Source: FEN-727 sp036508635
GTDB taxonomy: Bacteria > Actinomycetota > Geothermincolia > Fen-727 > Anoxymicrobiaceae
Length of the DNA: 13,648 nt
Direction: 5' to 3'
NCBI GenBank assembly: GCA_036508635.1
Contig: DATCGY010000300.1
Location: forward strand, 1-13,648
The notes below the pieces were generated by a model that saw nothing but the letters and a program-made list of their open reading frames with translations, was not told the DNA's origin and did not search any database. Within the stretch, counting starts at the first letter, position 1. Each line of letters opens with the position of its first letter. The position numbers and the translations under genes were made by a program. Shown one piece after another: positions 1 through 6,075 of the stretch.

Positions 1-274
1 GCAGATGCCCCTGCAGCCGGAGTAATACGTAGAGGAAGATCAATCCCACAAGGTTGAAGAGAATCAGGGCAATCGCGTACTGTTTCCAGTTCATTTCGCG
101 GTCTTCATGGACATGCGCGACCCGGTAGATACCCCGCTCGATTGGACGCAGCAGGCGATCGAGGAACGTCTTCTCGCCGCTGAAGACTTTTGCCATGTAA
201 AGGCCAAGGGGTATTGCCAGCGCGACGAGCGCAAGGATGTAGATTATTGACTGGGTTACGGCATCAGAAGCCAC
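1..274 (-). CDS. kdpA: KdpA, potassium-transporting ATPase subunit A (N-terminal part only)
   Basis: KdpA is the K+-binding and translocating membrane subunit of the high-affinity Kdp P-type ATPase. Only the first 91 codons lie in the window; the gene runs off the left edge. The translation from GTG at 274 has a first hydrophobic helix (SIIYILALVALAIPLGLYMA), then a cytoplasmic stretch with the KdpA hallmark DREMNWKQY, then a second hydrophobic helix (IALILFNLVGLIFLYVLL). E. coli KdpA has the same DREMNWKQY at the same place. The GTG shares its first G with the last base of the kdpF TAG stop, a one-base overlap that supports this start and translational coupling. kdpB and kdpC would be expected further left, outside the window. 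Identification is secure despite truncation. Confidence 0.93.
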   Translation of the reverse strand, partial: MASDAVTQSIIYILALVALAIPLGLYMAKVFSGEKTFLDRLLRPIERGIYRVAHVHEDREMNWKQYAIALILFNLVGLIFLYVLLRLQGHL

Positions 275-360
275 TACAAGTCCTCGGCGCGGAACAGCGC
301 GTAGATAAGGTAGCCGAGGATAAGAGCGGTAGCGATACCTCCTATTATGAAATCGGCCAT
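274..360 (-). CDS. kdpF: KdpF, small membrane peptide of the Kdp K+-ATPase
   Basis: This 28-residue peptide is essentially a single transmembrane helix: MADFIIGGIATALILGYL followed by IYALFRAEDL. E. coli KdpF is of the same size and shares the LGYL(V/I)YAL core and the acidic C-terminus. In the family KdpF stabilises the KdpABC complex in the membrane. The ATG at 360 is chosen because an AGGAG on the minus strand (370-374) lies at a good distance; the longer reading frame extending upstream to 468 has no comparable site. It overlaps kdpA by one base, the usual kdpFA arrangement. Small size makes it easy to miss, but position and motif together make the call strong. Confidence 0.92.
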   Translation of the reverse strand: MADFIIGGIATALILGYLIYALFRAEDL

Positions 361-536
361 GTCCTTCATCTCCTGTATCGAGAACGAACTACACTCCTGA
401 GGTGAATATAAGGCAGTGCCGGATAAATTTTCCATTGGGAACAACGCTAAAAAGCATAAAGAAAACATAAAGATGTGCCATTTGGAACCCTTGGGCTGTG
501 TTCTGCGTGAGAGTGCCAGATAAGAACGGATTGCAC
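361..536. other. AT-rich intergenic region between kdpF and a broken plus-strand gene
   Basis: About 176 bases between two diverging genes, visibly richer in A and T than the flanking operons. It should hold the promoter of the kdp operon. I see a TATATT hexamer on the minus strand (405-410) but no convincing -35 at the right distance, so no promoter is called. Reading frames crossing it (for example minus 447-689) have no plausible start site or family resemblance. Confidence 0.4.
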
Positions 537-1057
537 ATGAAAAGAGGAATAAAGGCCAGCGGGCATCAAACGAGGCCAGAAGAGATAGTCATACGTGAGT
601 GGCCGACTGACAGGGAGCCCTATCTTAGTAAACCGATTGCAAGCTTTGAGTACAGGCCTCTTGAGAATAACCCGACTTTGTTTTTTCAATTCGCGGCAAC
701 GGAGCCTAGCAGGGACGGGATCCTTGCATTTGCAAACGAGTATGGGCAGCTCGCTGATCCGTTCCCCGAAGAATACTCGGTTTTGGAAAATGTGAAGAGA
801 CCTTTGGTGAATGTGCGAAGCTGCAGTTCTGGCAGCAGGAAATCCGCGAGATGTCTCACCTGGTCCGGCTCCATGAATTGTGGAAGGACAAGGATCGGAA
901 AACGCTTCGAAAAGCTGTTACCTGGAATGGGAACAACGCAACGATAAAGACGCATCATGGAACCACTCAGGTTAACCGGGTTCCAAAACGAGACGTTCTA
1001 CAATTTAGGCCCCCCAGTTGGGGGTTCAAGATCGCTATCGATACGCAGGTACTCTAA
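537..1057 (+). pseudogene. Frameshifted gene of an uncharacterised protein family
   Basis: The only plus-strand gene in the window. The first part (from ATG 537; the frame is open from a GTG at 498) encodes a protein with the segments FEYRPLENNPTLFFQFA and GILAFANEYGQL. These resemble a widespread bacterial family of unknown function that I know only by motif. Around 780-806 the reading moves by one base. Continuing in the frame that starts GGT at 806 gives GECAKLQFWQQEIREMSH and then LVRLHELWKDKDRKTLRKAV, a sensible continuation. The unshifted frame instead reads a Ser/Arg/Cys-rich tail of low plausibility. The last residues before the TAA at 1055 are encoded by a 31-bp repeat (1003-1033), so the native C-terminus is probably also lost. 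Base composition is more AT-rich than the minus-strand operons, hinting at later acquisition. A single-base assembly error could mimic the frameshift. Confidence 0.7.
1003..1033. repeat. 31-bp repeat, copy 1 (T-arm-complementary repeat)
   Basis: It begins atttaggcccccc and ends gttgggggttcaagatc. It matches 1374-1404 at 30 of 31 positions; only 1016/1387 differs. Inside it ccccc and ggggg can form a short hairpin. On the minus strand it reads gatcttgaacccccaac, whose cttgaacccccaac is the reverse complement of the tRNA-Thr T-arm region. This copy forms the 3' end of the broken plus-strand gene. Confidence 0.85.
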
Positions 1058-1164
1058 AACGAATTTCCACAACTGATTAATGTTGGTCGGGGTCCCTATC
1101 GTCAATACCACGTATAACAGATCAACTTCACGATGGGGGAAAGCCAAAGAGCCTACAGATTGAC

Positions 1165-1184
1165 CGCCAAACACTCCTTTGGCG
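1165..1184. repeat. Inverted repeat abutting the tRNA 3'-end fragment
   Basis: cgccaaa / tttggcg arms of 7 bp around the 6-base loop cactcc. On the minus strand it starts immediately after the CCA of the tRNA-like fragment (1185-1215). There is no T-run after it, so it is not a typical intrinsic terminator. It could be a processing signal or a boundary of the repeat unit. Confidence 0.6.
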
Positions 1185-1215
1185 TGGAGCCGGCGACGGG
1201 ATTTGAACCCCCAAC
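1185..1215 (-). pseudogene. tRNA-Thr 3'-end fragment (T-arm region, acceptor strand and CCA)
   Basis: Aligned to the intact tRNA-Thr at an offset of 239 bases, 28 of 31 positions match, including the whole acceptor strand cgccggc, discriminator T and CCA, and the gttgggggttcaa of the T-arm region. Similarity stops just past that point; no D-arm or anticodon arm follows, so it cannot be a working tRNA. A partial copy of a tRNA 3' end in the same orientation downstream of the intact gene is what integration at a tRNA, or spread of a tRNA-derived repeat, would leave. Confidence 0.75.
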
Positions 1216-1277
1216 GTCGCTCGTTCGTTCGCTGTCGGTACAGGTTTGGGAGAAGTGGTTGCTCTCTCGCTCCCCAT

Positions 1278-1296
1278 AGGGGGGCCCTTCCCCCCT
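1278..1296. repeat. G/C-run hairpin, 7-bp stem
   Basis: agggggg and cccccct arms around ccctt. It has the same G-run/loop/C-run design as the hairpin at 1341-1367. No T-tract follows on either strand. Confidence 0.7.
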
Positions 1297-1340
1297 GATG
1301 GCGTTCGCGCTTGCGCGCTCTCTGTCACCCCCTCCATGGA

Positions 1341-1367
1341 TTTCCGGGGGGACCTTCCCCCCGGAAA
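1341..1367. repeat. Perfect 11-bp-stem G/C hairpin
   Basis: tttccgggggg (1341-1351) pairs perfectly with ccccccggaaa (1357-1367) around the loop acctt. It lies downstream of tRNA-Thr in the direction of transcription. It lacks the trailing U-run expected of an intrinsic terminator, although it is strong enough to stall polymerase or block exonucleases. Confidence 0.75.
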
Positions 1368-1373
1368 GAAAAG

Positions 1374-1404
1374 ATTTAGGCCCCCCTGTTGGGGGTTCAA
1401 GATC
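1374..1404. repeat. 31-bp repeat, copy 2 (T-arm-complementary repeat)
   Basis: Second copy of the repeat at 1003-1033, one mismatch. It lies 19 bases beyond the tRNA-Thr CCA on the minus strand. In a read-through transcript its cttgaacccccaac could pair over 14 bp with gttgggggttcaag of tRNA-Thr. Confidence 0.85.
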
Positions 1405-1423
1405 TAGAGTTATGGAAAGGGTG

Positions 1424-1498
1424 TGGAGCCGGCGAGAGGACTTGAACCCCCAACCTGCGCATTACAAGTGCGCTGCTCTACCTTTGAGCTACGCCGGC
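1424..1498 (-). tRNA. tRNA-Thr (anticodon UGU)
   Basis: Reading the minus strand from 1498: acceptor strand gccggcg, a gctc/gagc D-stem, anticodon stem gcgca/tgcgc with loop cttgtaa (anticodon TGT, reading ACA), a T-stem with two G-U pairs around ttcaagt, the matching acceptor strand cgccggc, discriminator T and an encoded CCA (1426-1424). It is 72 nt without CCA and all arms pair. The first base is also the last base of the sigH stop codon, so the tRNA must be cut out of the sigH transcript or start from a promoter inside sigH. Confidence 0.97.
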
Positions 1499-1507
1499 TA
1501 GCCGGCG
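1492..1507. repeat. Perfect 16-bp palindrome spanning the sigH stop and tRNA 5' end
   Basis: cgccggctagccggcg is its own reverse complement. The half inside the tRNA is the 5' acceptor strand; the half in the last sigH codons repeats the 3' acceptor strand sequence cgccggc. In the precursor RNA the 5' leader could therefore compete with the real 3' strand for the 5' acceptor strand. Confidence 0.8.
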
Positions 1508-2205
1508 ACAGGACGGGCTACCCTGCCGTTGCCTTTGGGCAATATGCCCTCGGCGAGCATCTCGCGGTACTCGAGGTGTTGCTCGACTTTCCGCTTGATT
1601 CTCTGCAGCGCATTATCGATTGATTTCACATGCCGGTCAAGTTCGGCGGCGATCTCCTGGTACGAACGGCCCTCTATGTAGAGCCTGAGTACCTGTGTTT
1701 CGAGATTGGAGAGCATCTTGCGGAAGTTCTCACGAATGCTCTCTGCCTCCTCGATGCTCACGACGACCTCGCCCGGATCAAGACTTTTATCCGAGAGAAA
1801 ATCGATGTAGAGACGGTCAGGATCGTCGGATTCGCTCACGGGGTTGTTGAGCGAGACGTACGTGTTGAGCGGCGCATGCTTCTGCCGCGTAGCCGTCTTG
1901 ATCGCCGTGATGATCTGCCTTGTGATGCAGATCTCCGCGAATGCCTTGAACGACGTTTCGCGGTCGTCGCGGTAGTCCCTGATGGCTTTGTACAGGCCGA
2001 TCATGCCTTCCTGGATTATATCTTCGCGGTCGGCACCGATCAGGAAATACGAACGAGCCTTGAGCCGCACAAACTCTTCGTACCTCTCGAGCATCGTCAC
2101 AAGCGCTTTGGTGTCCTCATCACGAGCCATAGCAACCAGTTCGGCATCTTCTTTTTTCGCATAATGACTACTGAGCTTGTACTTGATCTCAGTGACTTTT
2201 TCCAA
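1498..2205 (-). CDS. sigH: RNA polymerase sigma-H factor (SigH/Spo0H family)
   Basis: An alternative sigma-70-family factor that directs RNA polymerase to transition-phase, competence or early sporulation promoters in Bacillota; its regulon here is unknown. Region 2 shows RSYFLIGADREDIIQEGMIG and ICITRQIITAIKTATRQKHA, near-identical to Bacillus SigH. Region 4 shows GRSYQEIAAELDRHVKSIDN as the helix-turn-helix. I choose TTG at 2205 (235 residues) because GGAGG (2214-2218) lies 8 bases upstream. GTG codons at 2220 and 2214 are possible but poorly spaced. The C-terminal tail (about 15 residues beyond the Bacillus end) runs into tRNA-Thr. The gene follows yacP as in B. subtilis but has its own promoter (2287-2315). 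Confidence 0.95.
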   Translation of the reverse strand: MEKVTEIKYKLSSHYAKKEDAELVAMARDEDTKALVTMLERYEEFVRLKARSYFLIGADREDIIQEGMIGLYKAIRDYRDDRETSFKAFAEICITRQIITAIKTATRQKHAPLNTYVSLNNPVSESDDPDRLYIDFLSDKSLDPGEVVVSIEEAESIRENFRKMLSNLETQVLRLYIEGRSYQEIAAELDRHVKSIDNALQRIKRKVEQHLEYREMLAEGILPKGNGRVARPVAG

Positions 2206-2241
2206 CTCGTTCACCTCCACCCCGCCTGAGGCTTAATTCTT

Positions 2242-2271
2242 ACCGTTTAACAGTAATAATCAACCGTTTAA
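2242..2271. promoter_or_regulatory. Tandem direct repeat in the sigH leader, possible operator
   Basis: Two exact copies of accgtttaa (2242-2250 and 2263-2271) with a 21-bp period, two helical turns, so a bound dimer would contact one DNA face. They lie between the predicted transcription start (about 2280) and the sigH start codon, where a bound protein would block elongation or initiation. The binding protein is unknown. Confidence 0.45.
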
Positions 2272-2286
2272 GTTTGATTCTTGCAC

Positions 2287-2315
2287 ATACTAGGATGCCC
2301 GAGATGGTAAGTCAA
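2287..2315 (-). promoter_or_regulatory. Sigma-70-type promoter of sigH
   Basis: On the minus strand TTGACT (2310-2315), a 17-base spacer and TAGTAT (2287-2292), close to the vegetative consensus with ideal spacing. Transcription would start near 2280, leaving a leader of about 75 bases. It lies in the gap after yacP, so sigH and tRNA-Thr can be expressed independently of the upstream operon. Confidence 0.75.
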
Positions 2316-2366
2316 GGCTAATCAAGATAAATATGGAAAACCTGTGGAGGTTGTTCTATTTATCAA

Positions 2367-2888
2367 CTATCGTGGCTCGCGAAAACGGTCAAGGGCACTT
2401 CGCACATCTTCCGGGAGTCGCTCCTCCAGGGGGACGCGCTTTCTGCTTTTCCGGCCTCGCGACGTGGCCTCGTCGGCCAGCTTCCGGGAGCCTCGCATAT
2501 CTATGAGGAACTCCCTCGAGGAGACGCGCAACAGCCCGGCCCCGGATGCCACCTTCTGCTGGTCGTAGTCTCCGGTCACGAGCATCGTCAAATGGGATTC
2601 CTCTCCGGGGAGCCCGTAGGCCAGCTTCTCGATGTATGCGTCGGCGGTCTGCCCTGCGGCCGTATAAGCAACCTCAAGAAAGGCCGAGCGGTTTTCAGTA
2701 GTCGCGGGGCCGGGACGCCCCCCTGCATCAAAGACCACCAGTGCCCGGTGCTCCTCACGAGCGCAGTAGTCTTCGATGAGAGCCAGAAGCATGTCGCGTG
2801 CCACTTGGAGGTCCTCTCGCATCAGCGACTTGAGCTCCTCGTCCGCGTACATGAGATTGTAGCCGTCAACGATCAACCGGTCCGGCAT
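2367..2888 (-). CDS. yacP: YacP/Rae1-type NYN-domain endoribonuclease
   Basis: A 173-residue protein matching the YacP family (B. subtilis Rae1, a ribosome-associated endoribonuclease that cuts certain mRNAs during translation). The PIN-like NYN fold shows as LIVDGYNLM at the N-terminus (D8), VVFDAGG (D54), TADAYIEKLA (D83) and VTGDYDQQ (D107). These acidic residues are the likely metal site. The C-terminus is basic (GRKSRKR), as suits RNA or ribosome binding. Length is typical. The ATG at 2888 is preceded by AGAGGA at good spacing. It sits between rlmB and sigH exactly as in Bacillus, with 79 bases separating it from rlmB. Family assignment is firm; the cleavage role is by homology. Confidence 0.9.
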   Translation of the reverse strand: MPDRLIVDGYNLMYADEELKSLMREDLQVARDMLLALIEDYCAREEHRALVVFDAGGRPGPATTENRSAFLEVAYTAAGQTADAYIEKLAYGLPGEESHLTMLVTGDYDQQKVASGAGLLRVSSREFLIDMRGSRKLADEATSRGRKSRKRVPLEERLPEDVRSALDRFREPR

Positions 2889-2967
2889 TGGGAGTCCTCT
2901 ATGTCTGTTGCGGTATTCAGGGTCTGCGGAACCGGGCCTGAGAGACCCGGCTCAAGATGGTCCCGGC

Positions 2968-3735
2968 TCATGCGCTACCTTCTTTGAGAGCTCGCTGGCG
3001 TATGGCTTCATAGGCGAGCACCGCTCCGGCGGTCGCGACGTTGAGAGAAGATACTGAGCCAAGCATCGGAAGGCGCGCGATAAAATCGCATTTCTCGCCG
3101 ACAAGCCTTCCGAGGCCCTTGCCCTCGCCGCCGAGTACGAGCATCGTAGGGCCGGTCATGTCGATCTCGTAGTACGGTTGGCCACGTTCGGAGTCGGCGC
3201 CGACCACCCAGAAACCTTGCTCCTTGAGCCGCTCGATAGTGGCTGCGATGTTCGCGACTTGAGCTATCCTGACGTGCTCAACTGCGCCTGCGGATGCTTT
3301 TGCCACAGTCGCGGTGACATGCGCGGAGCGCCTCCTGGCCACGACTACCCCGTCGGCGCCCGACGCGTCAGCGATGCGCAGCAGCGAGCCGAAATTCCTT
3401 GGATCCTCAACGCCGTCGAGGGCAAAGACAAGTGGAGCGCGCCCTGTGTCCTTCCCCAGTATCTTTTCGATAGTCGCGTAGACGTAAGGAGACACTTCAG
3501 CGATGATCCCCTGGGGAGCCGAGGTCTCGGCCATCTCCAGCAGGCGATCTCTTTCCATCTCGCGGATTTCGATGCCTGAGCTCTGGCACCTTGAGAGGAT
3601 CTCAGCGATGGAGCCCTTGCGCTCTACGCCTTGCGCAAGGTAAACGGTTTGGACTTTTCGCGGCCCGCGAAGAGCTTCGAGCACAGGGTTCCTGCCCTCG
3701 ACTCGCTCTCTCTCGCCTGACCTGGCAGAAGGCAT
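2968..3735 (-). CDS. rlmB: RlmB, 23S rRNA (guanosine-2'-O-)-methyltransferase
   Basis: A SpoU-family (SPOUT) methyltransferase expected to methylate the 2'-OH of the conserved guanosine of the 23S rRNA peptidyl-transferase region (G2251 in E. coli). An N-terminal substrate-binding domain begins ERVEGRNPVLEAL. The three SpoU motifs are DGVEDPRNFGSLLRIAD (N114, R120), LVLGGEGKGL (E204) and PMLGSVSSLNVATAGAVLAY (S229, N232), which make the trefoil-knot AdoMet site. 255 residues is normal for the family. ATG at 3735 has GAGG five bases upstream. Only 17 bases separate it from the cysS stop, so the two are co-transcribed. The mini-RNase III gene mrnC that lies between cysS and rlmB in B. subtilis is absent here. 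A TrmH-type tRNA methyltransferase is less likely given the N-terminal domain and synteny. Confidence 0.93.
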   Translation of the reverse strand: MPSARSGERERVEGRNPVLEALRGPRKVQTVYLAQGVERKGSIAEILSRCQSSGIEIREMERDRLLEMAETSAPQGIIAEVSPYVYATIEKILGKDTGRAPLVFALDGVEDPRNFGSLLRIADASGADGVVVARRRSAHVTATVAKASAGAVEHVRIAQVANIAATIERLKEQGFWVVGADSERGQPYYEIDMTGPTMLVLGGEGKGLGRLVGEKCDFIARLPMLGSVSSLNVATAGAVLAYEAIRQRALKEGSA

Positions 3736-3752
3736 ATCAGCCTCGATATGAT

Positions 3753-5267
<1,515 letters not shown>

Positions 5268-5309
5268 ATTGATCCCTCGGGTCTCACGTTGTTGCGCTGT
5301 TTGGGGACC

Positions 5310-5355
5310 GGCGTTAACGCCACCCCTACCATGACGCTCCCCCCTCAAGGGGGAG
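5310..5355. repeat. Intergenic hairpin repeat between cysE and cysS
   Basis: Two inverted repeats in the only sizeable gap of the operon. One is the perfect 12-bp palindrome ggcgttaacgcc (5310-5321). The other is a 7-bp hairpin ctccccc/gggggag around ctcaa (5337-5355). The combination resembles a class of intergenic repeats (ctcccccttgagggggag and neighbouring gg-ggt-ggcgttaacgcc) that I recall as common in many GC-rich bacterial genomes. It may attenuate or stabilise the cysE-cysS message. Confidence 0.6.
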
Positions 5356-5367
5356 GGGACATAAAGG

Positions 5368-6075
5368 CTATTTCTTCTCCTCGGGGGGAATCCTGGTCGC
5401 GGCTTCGAGCTTCTGTTCGAGCCTGTCGAGCCTGCGTTCGATGGTGTTGAACATATCGAGCACCGGGTCGGGCAGGTTCTCGTGGTGAAGGTCGATCGGG
5501 CTGATCCGCTCGCCGGAGCAGACCGTGACGCGTCCGGGCACTCCGACAACAGTGCAGTTGGGTGGCACATCCTGGATGACGACAGCGCCGGCGCCAACAC
5601 GGGCGTTCTCTCCAACCGTGATGGCCCCGAGCACGCTGGCTCCCGTAGCTATAACGACATTGTCCTTGATCGTCGGATGGCGTTTGCCCCTCTCCTTGCC
5701 GGTCCCGCCTAGCGTGACGCCCTGGAATAAGGTCACGTTGTCGCCGATCTCGGTGGTTTCGCCGATGACCACGCCCATGCCATGATCTATAAAAAAGCCG
5801 TGGCCTATGGTAGCCCCCTGGTGGATCTCGATGCCGGTCAGGAACCTGGCGAAGATCGATATCGCCCTCGGCAGCCCGGGAACGCCTTTCCTGGAGAGAT
5901 AGTTGGCAACGCGGTGCAGCCAGAGGGCATGCAGCCCGGGATATGTAAGCGCGATCTCGAGCGCGCCGGTGGCGGCGGGGTCGCGCTCCTTGACGGCACG
6001 GACGTCTTCGACCAGCACCCGGGTCGCCCTGCGCGCGAGGCCTATGAACCTGACTGGAACACTGCCTTCAGACAC
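5368..6075 (-). CDS. cysE: Serine O-acetyltransferase
   Basis: Transfers acetyl from acetyl-CoA to L-serine, the first step of cysteine synthesis. An N-terminal helical segment (YPGLHALWLHRVANYL) is followed by the left-handed beta-helix built from hexapeptide repeats: GATIGHGFFIDHGMGVVIG, then GDNVTLFQGVTLGGTGKERG, then NVVIATGASVLGAITVG. H98 in IDHGMG and H133 in RHPTIKD are the expected catalytic and CoA-side histidines. The end is a coiled-coil-like acidic/basic tail (IERRLDRLEQKLEAA), as in Bacillus CysE. GTG at 6075 is preceded by GGGGG at 8 bases and overlaps the end of gltX by 8 bases, so it is translationally coupled to gltX. 235 residues is normal. Placing CysE beside CysS links cysteine supply and its use in translation. 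Confidence 0.95.
   Translation of the reverse strand: MSEGSVPVRFIGLARRATRVLVEDVRAVKERDPAATGALEIALTYPGLHALWLHRVANYLSRKGVPGLPRAISIFARFLTGIEIHQGATIGHGFFIDHGMGVVIGETTEIGDNVTLFQGVTLGGTGKERGKRHPTIKDNVVIATGASVLGAITVGENARVGAGAVVIQDVPPNCTVVGVPGRVTVCSGERISPIDLHHENLPDPVLDMFNTIERRLDRLEQKLEAATRIPPEEKK

Larger units (their letters stand above)
1216..1373. other. Noncoding spacer of the tRNA-derived repeat region
   Basis: I see no supportable gene here. The stretch has runs such as tcgctcgttcgttcgc, two G/C-run hairpins listed separately, and gcgcttgcgcgc. Reading frames through it on both strands are made of repeat and hairpin sequence and carry no recognisable domain. Together with 1058-1184 and the flanking repeats it makes about 365 bases without a convincing gene between the broken gene and tRNA-Thr. 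Confidence 0.6.

Noticed and set aside
1341..1367. Rho-independent terminator for tRNA-Thr
   Set aside because: Strong stem but no T-run on either strand.
1128..1400. 90-codon minus frame and plus frames 1298-1623 across tRNA-Thr
   Set aside because: They are translations of the tRNA, its fragment and G/C-run hairpins; such frames recur wherever tRNA genes are translated.
1003..1404. CRISPR array from the two 31-bp repeats
   Set aside because: Only two copies, 340 bases apart, no regular spacers and no cas genes.
1388..1454. Integron attC-like site from gttgggg...ccccaac
   Set aside because: The ends do not fit the required core-site consensus (last base of GTTRRRY, first of RYYYAAC), and there is no integrase.
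1630..2229. 199-codon plus-strand frame opposite sigH
   Set aside because: Antisense shadow of a well-conserved gene, with no ribosome site or recognisable domain.
2931..2950. ccggg/cccgg inverted repeat between rlmB and yacP as a terminator
   Set aside because: Five-base stem with a long loop and no T-run; yacP would need a separate promoter that I do not see.
5268..5367. T-box leader before cysS
   Set aside because: Only about 100 bases, filled with palindromic repeats; no T-box sequence or specifier loop seen.
5268..5615. N-terminal extension of cysS by 116 codons
   Set aside because: The extension is antisense to cysE and the intergenic repeat; the CysS family starts at MAIKIYNT, which has a proper ribosome site.
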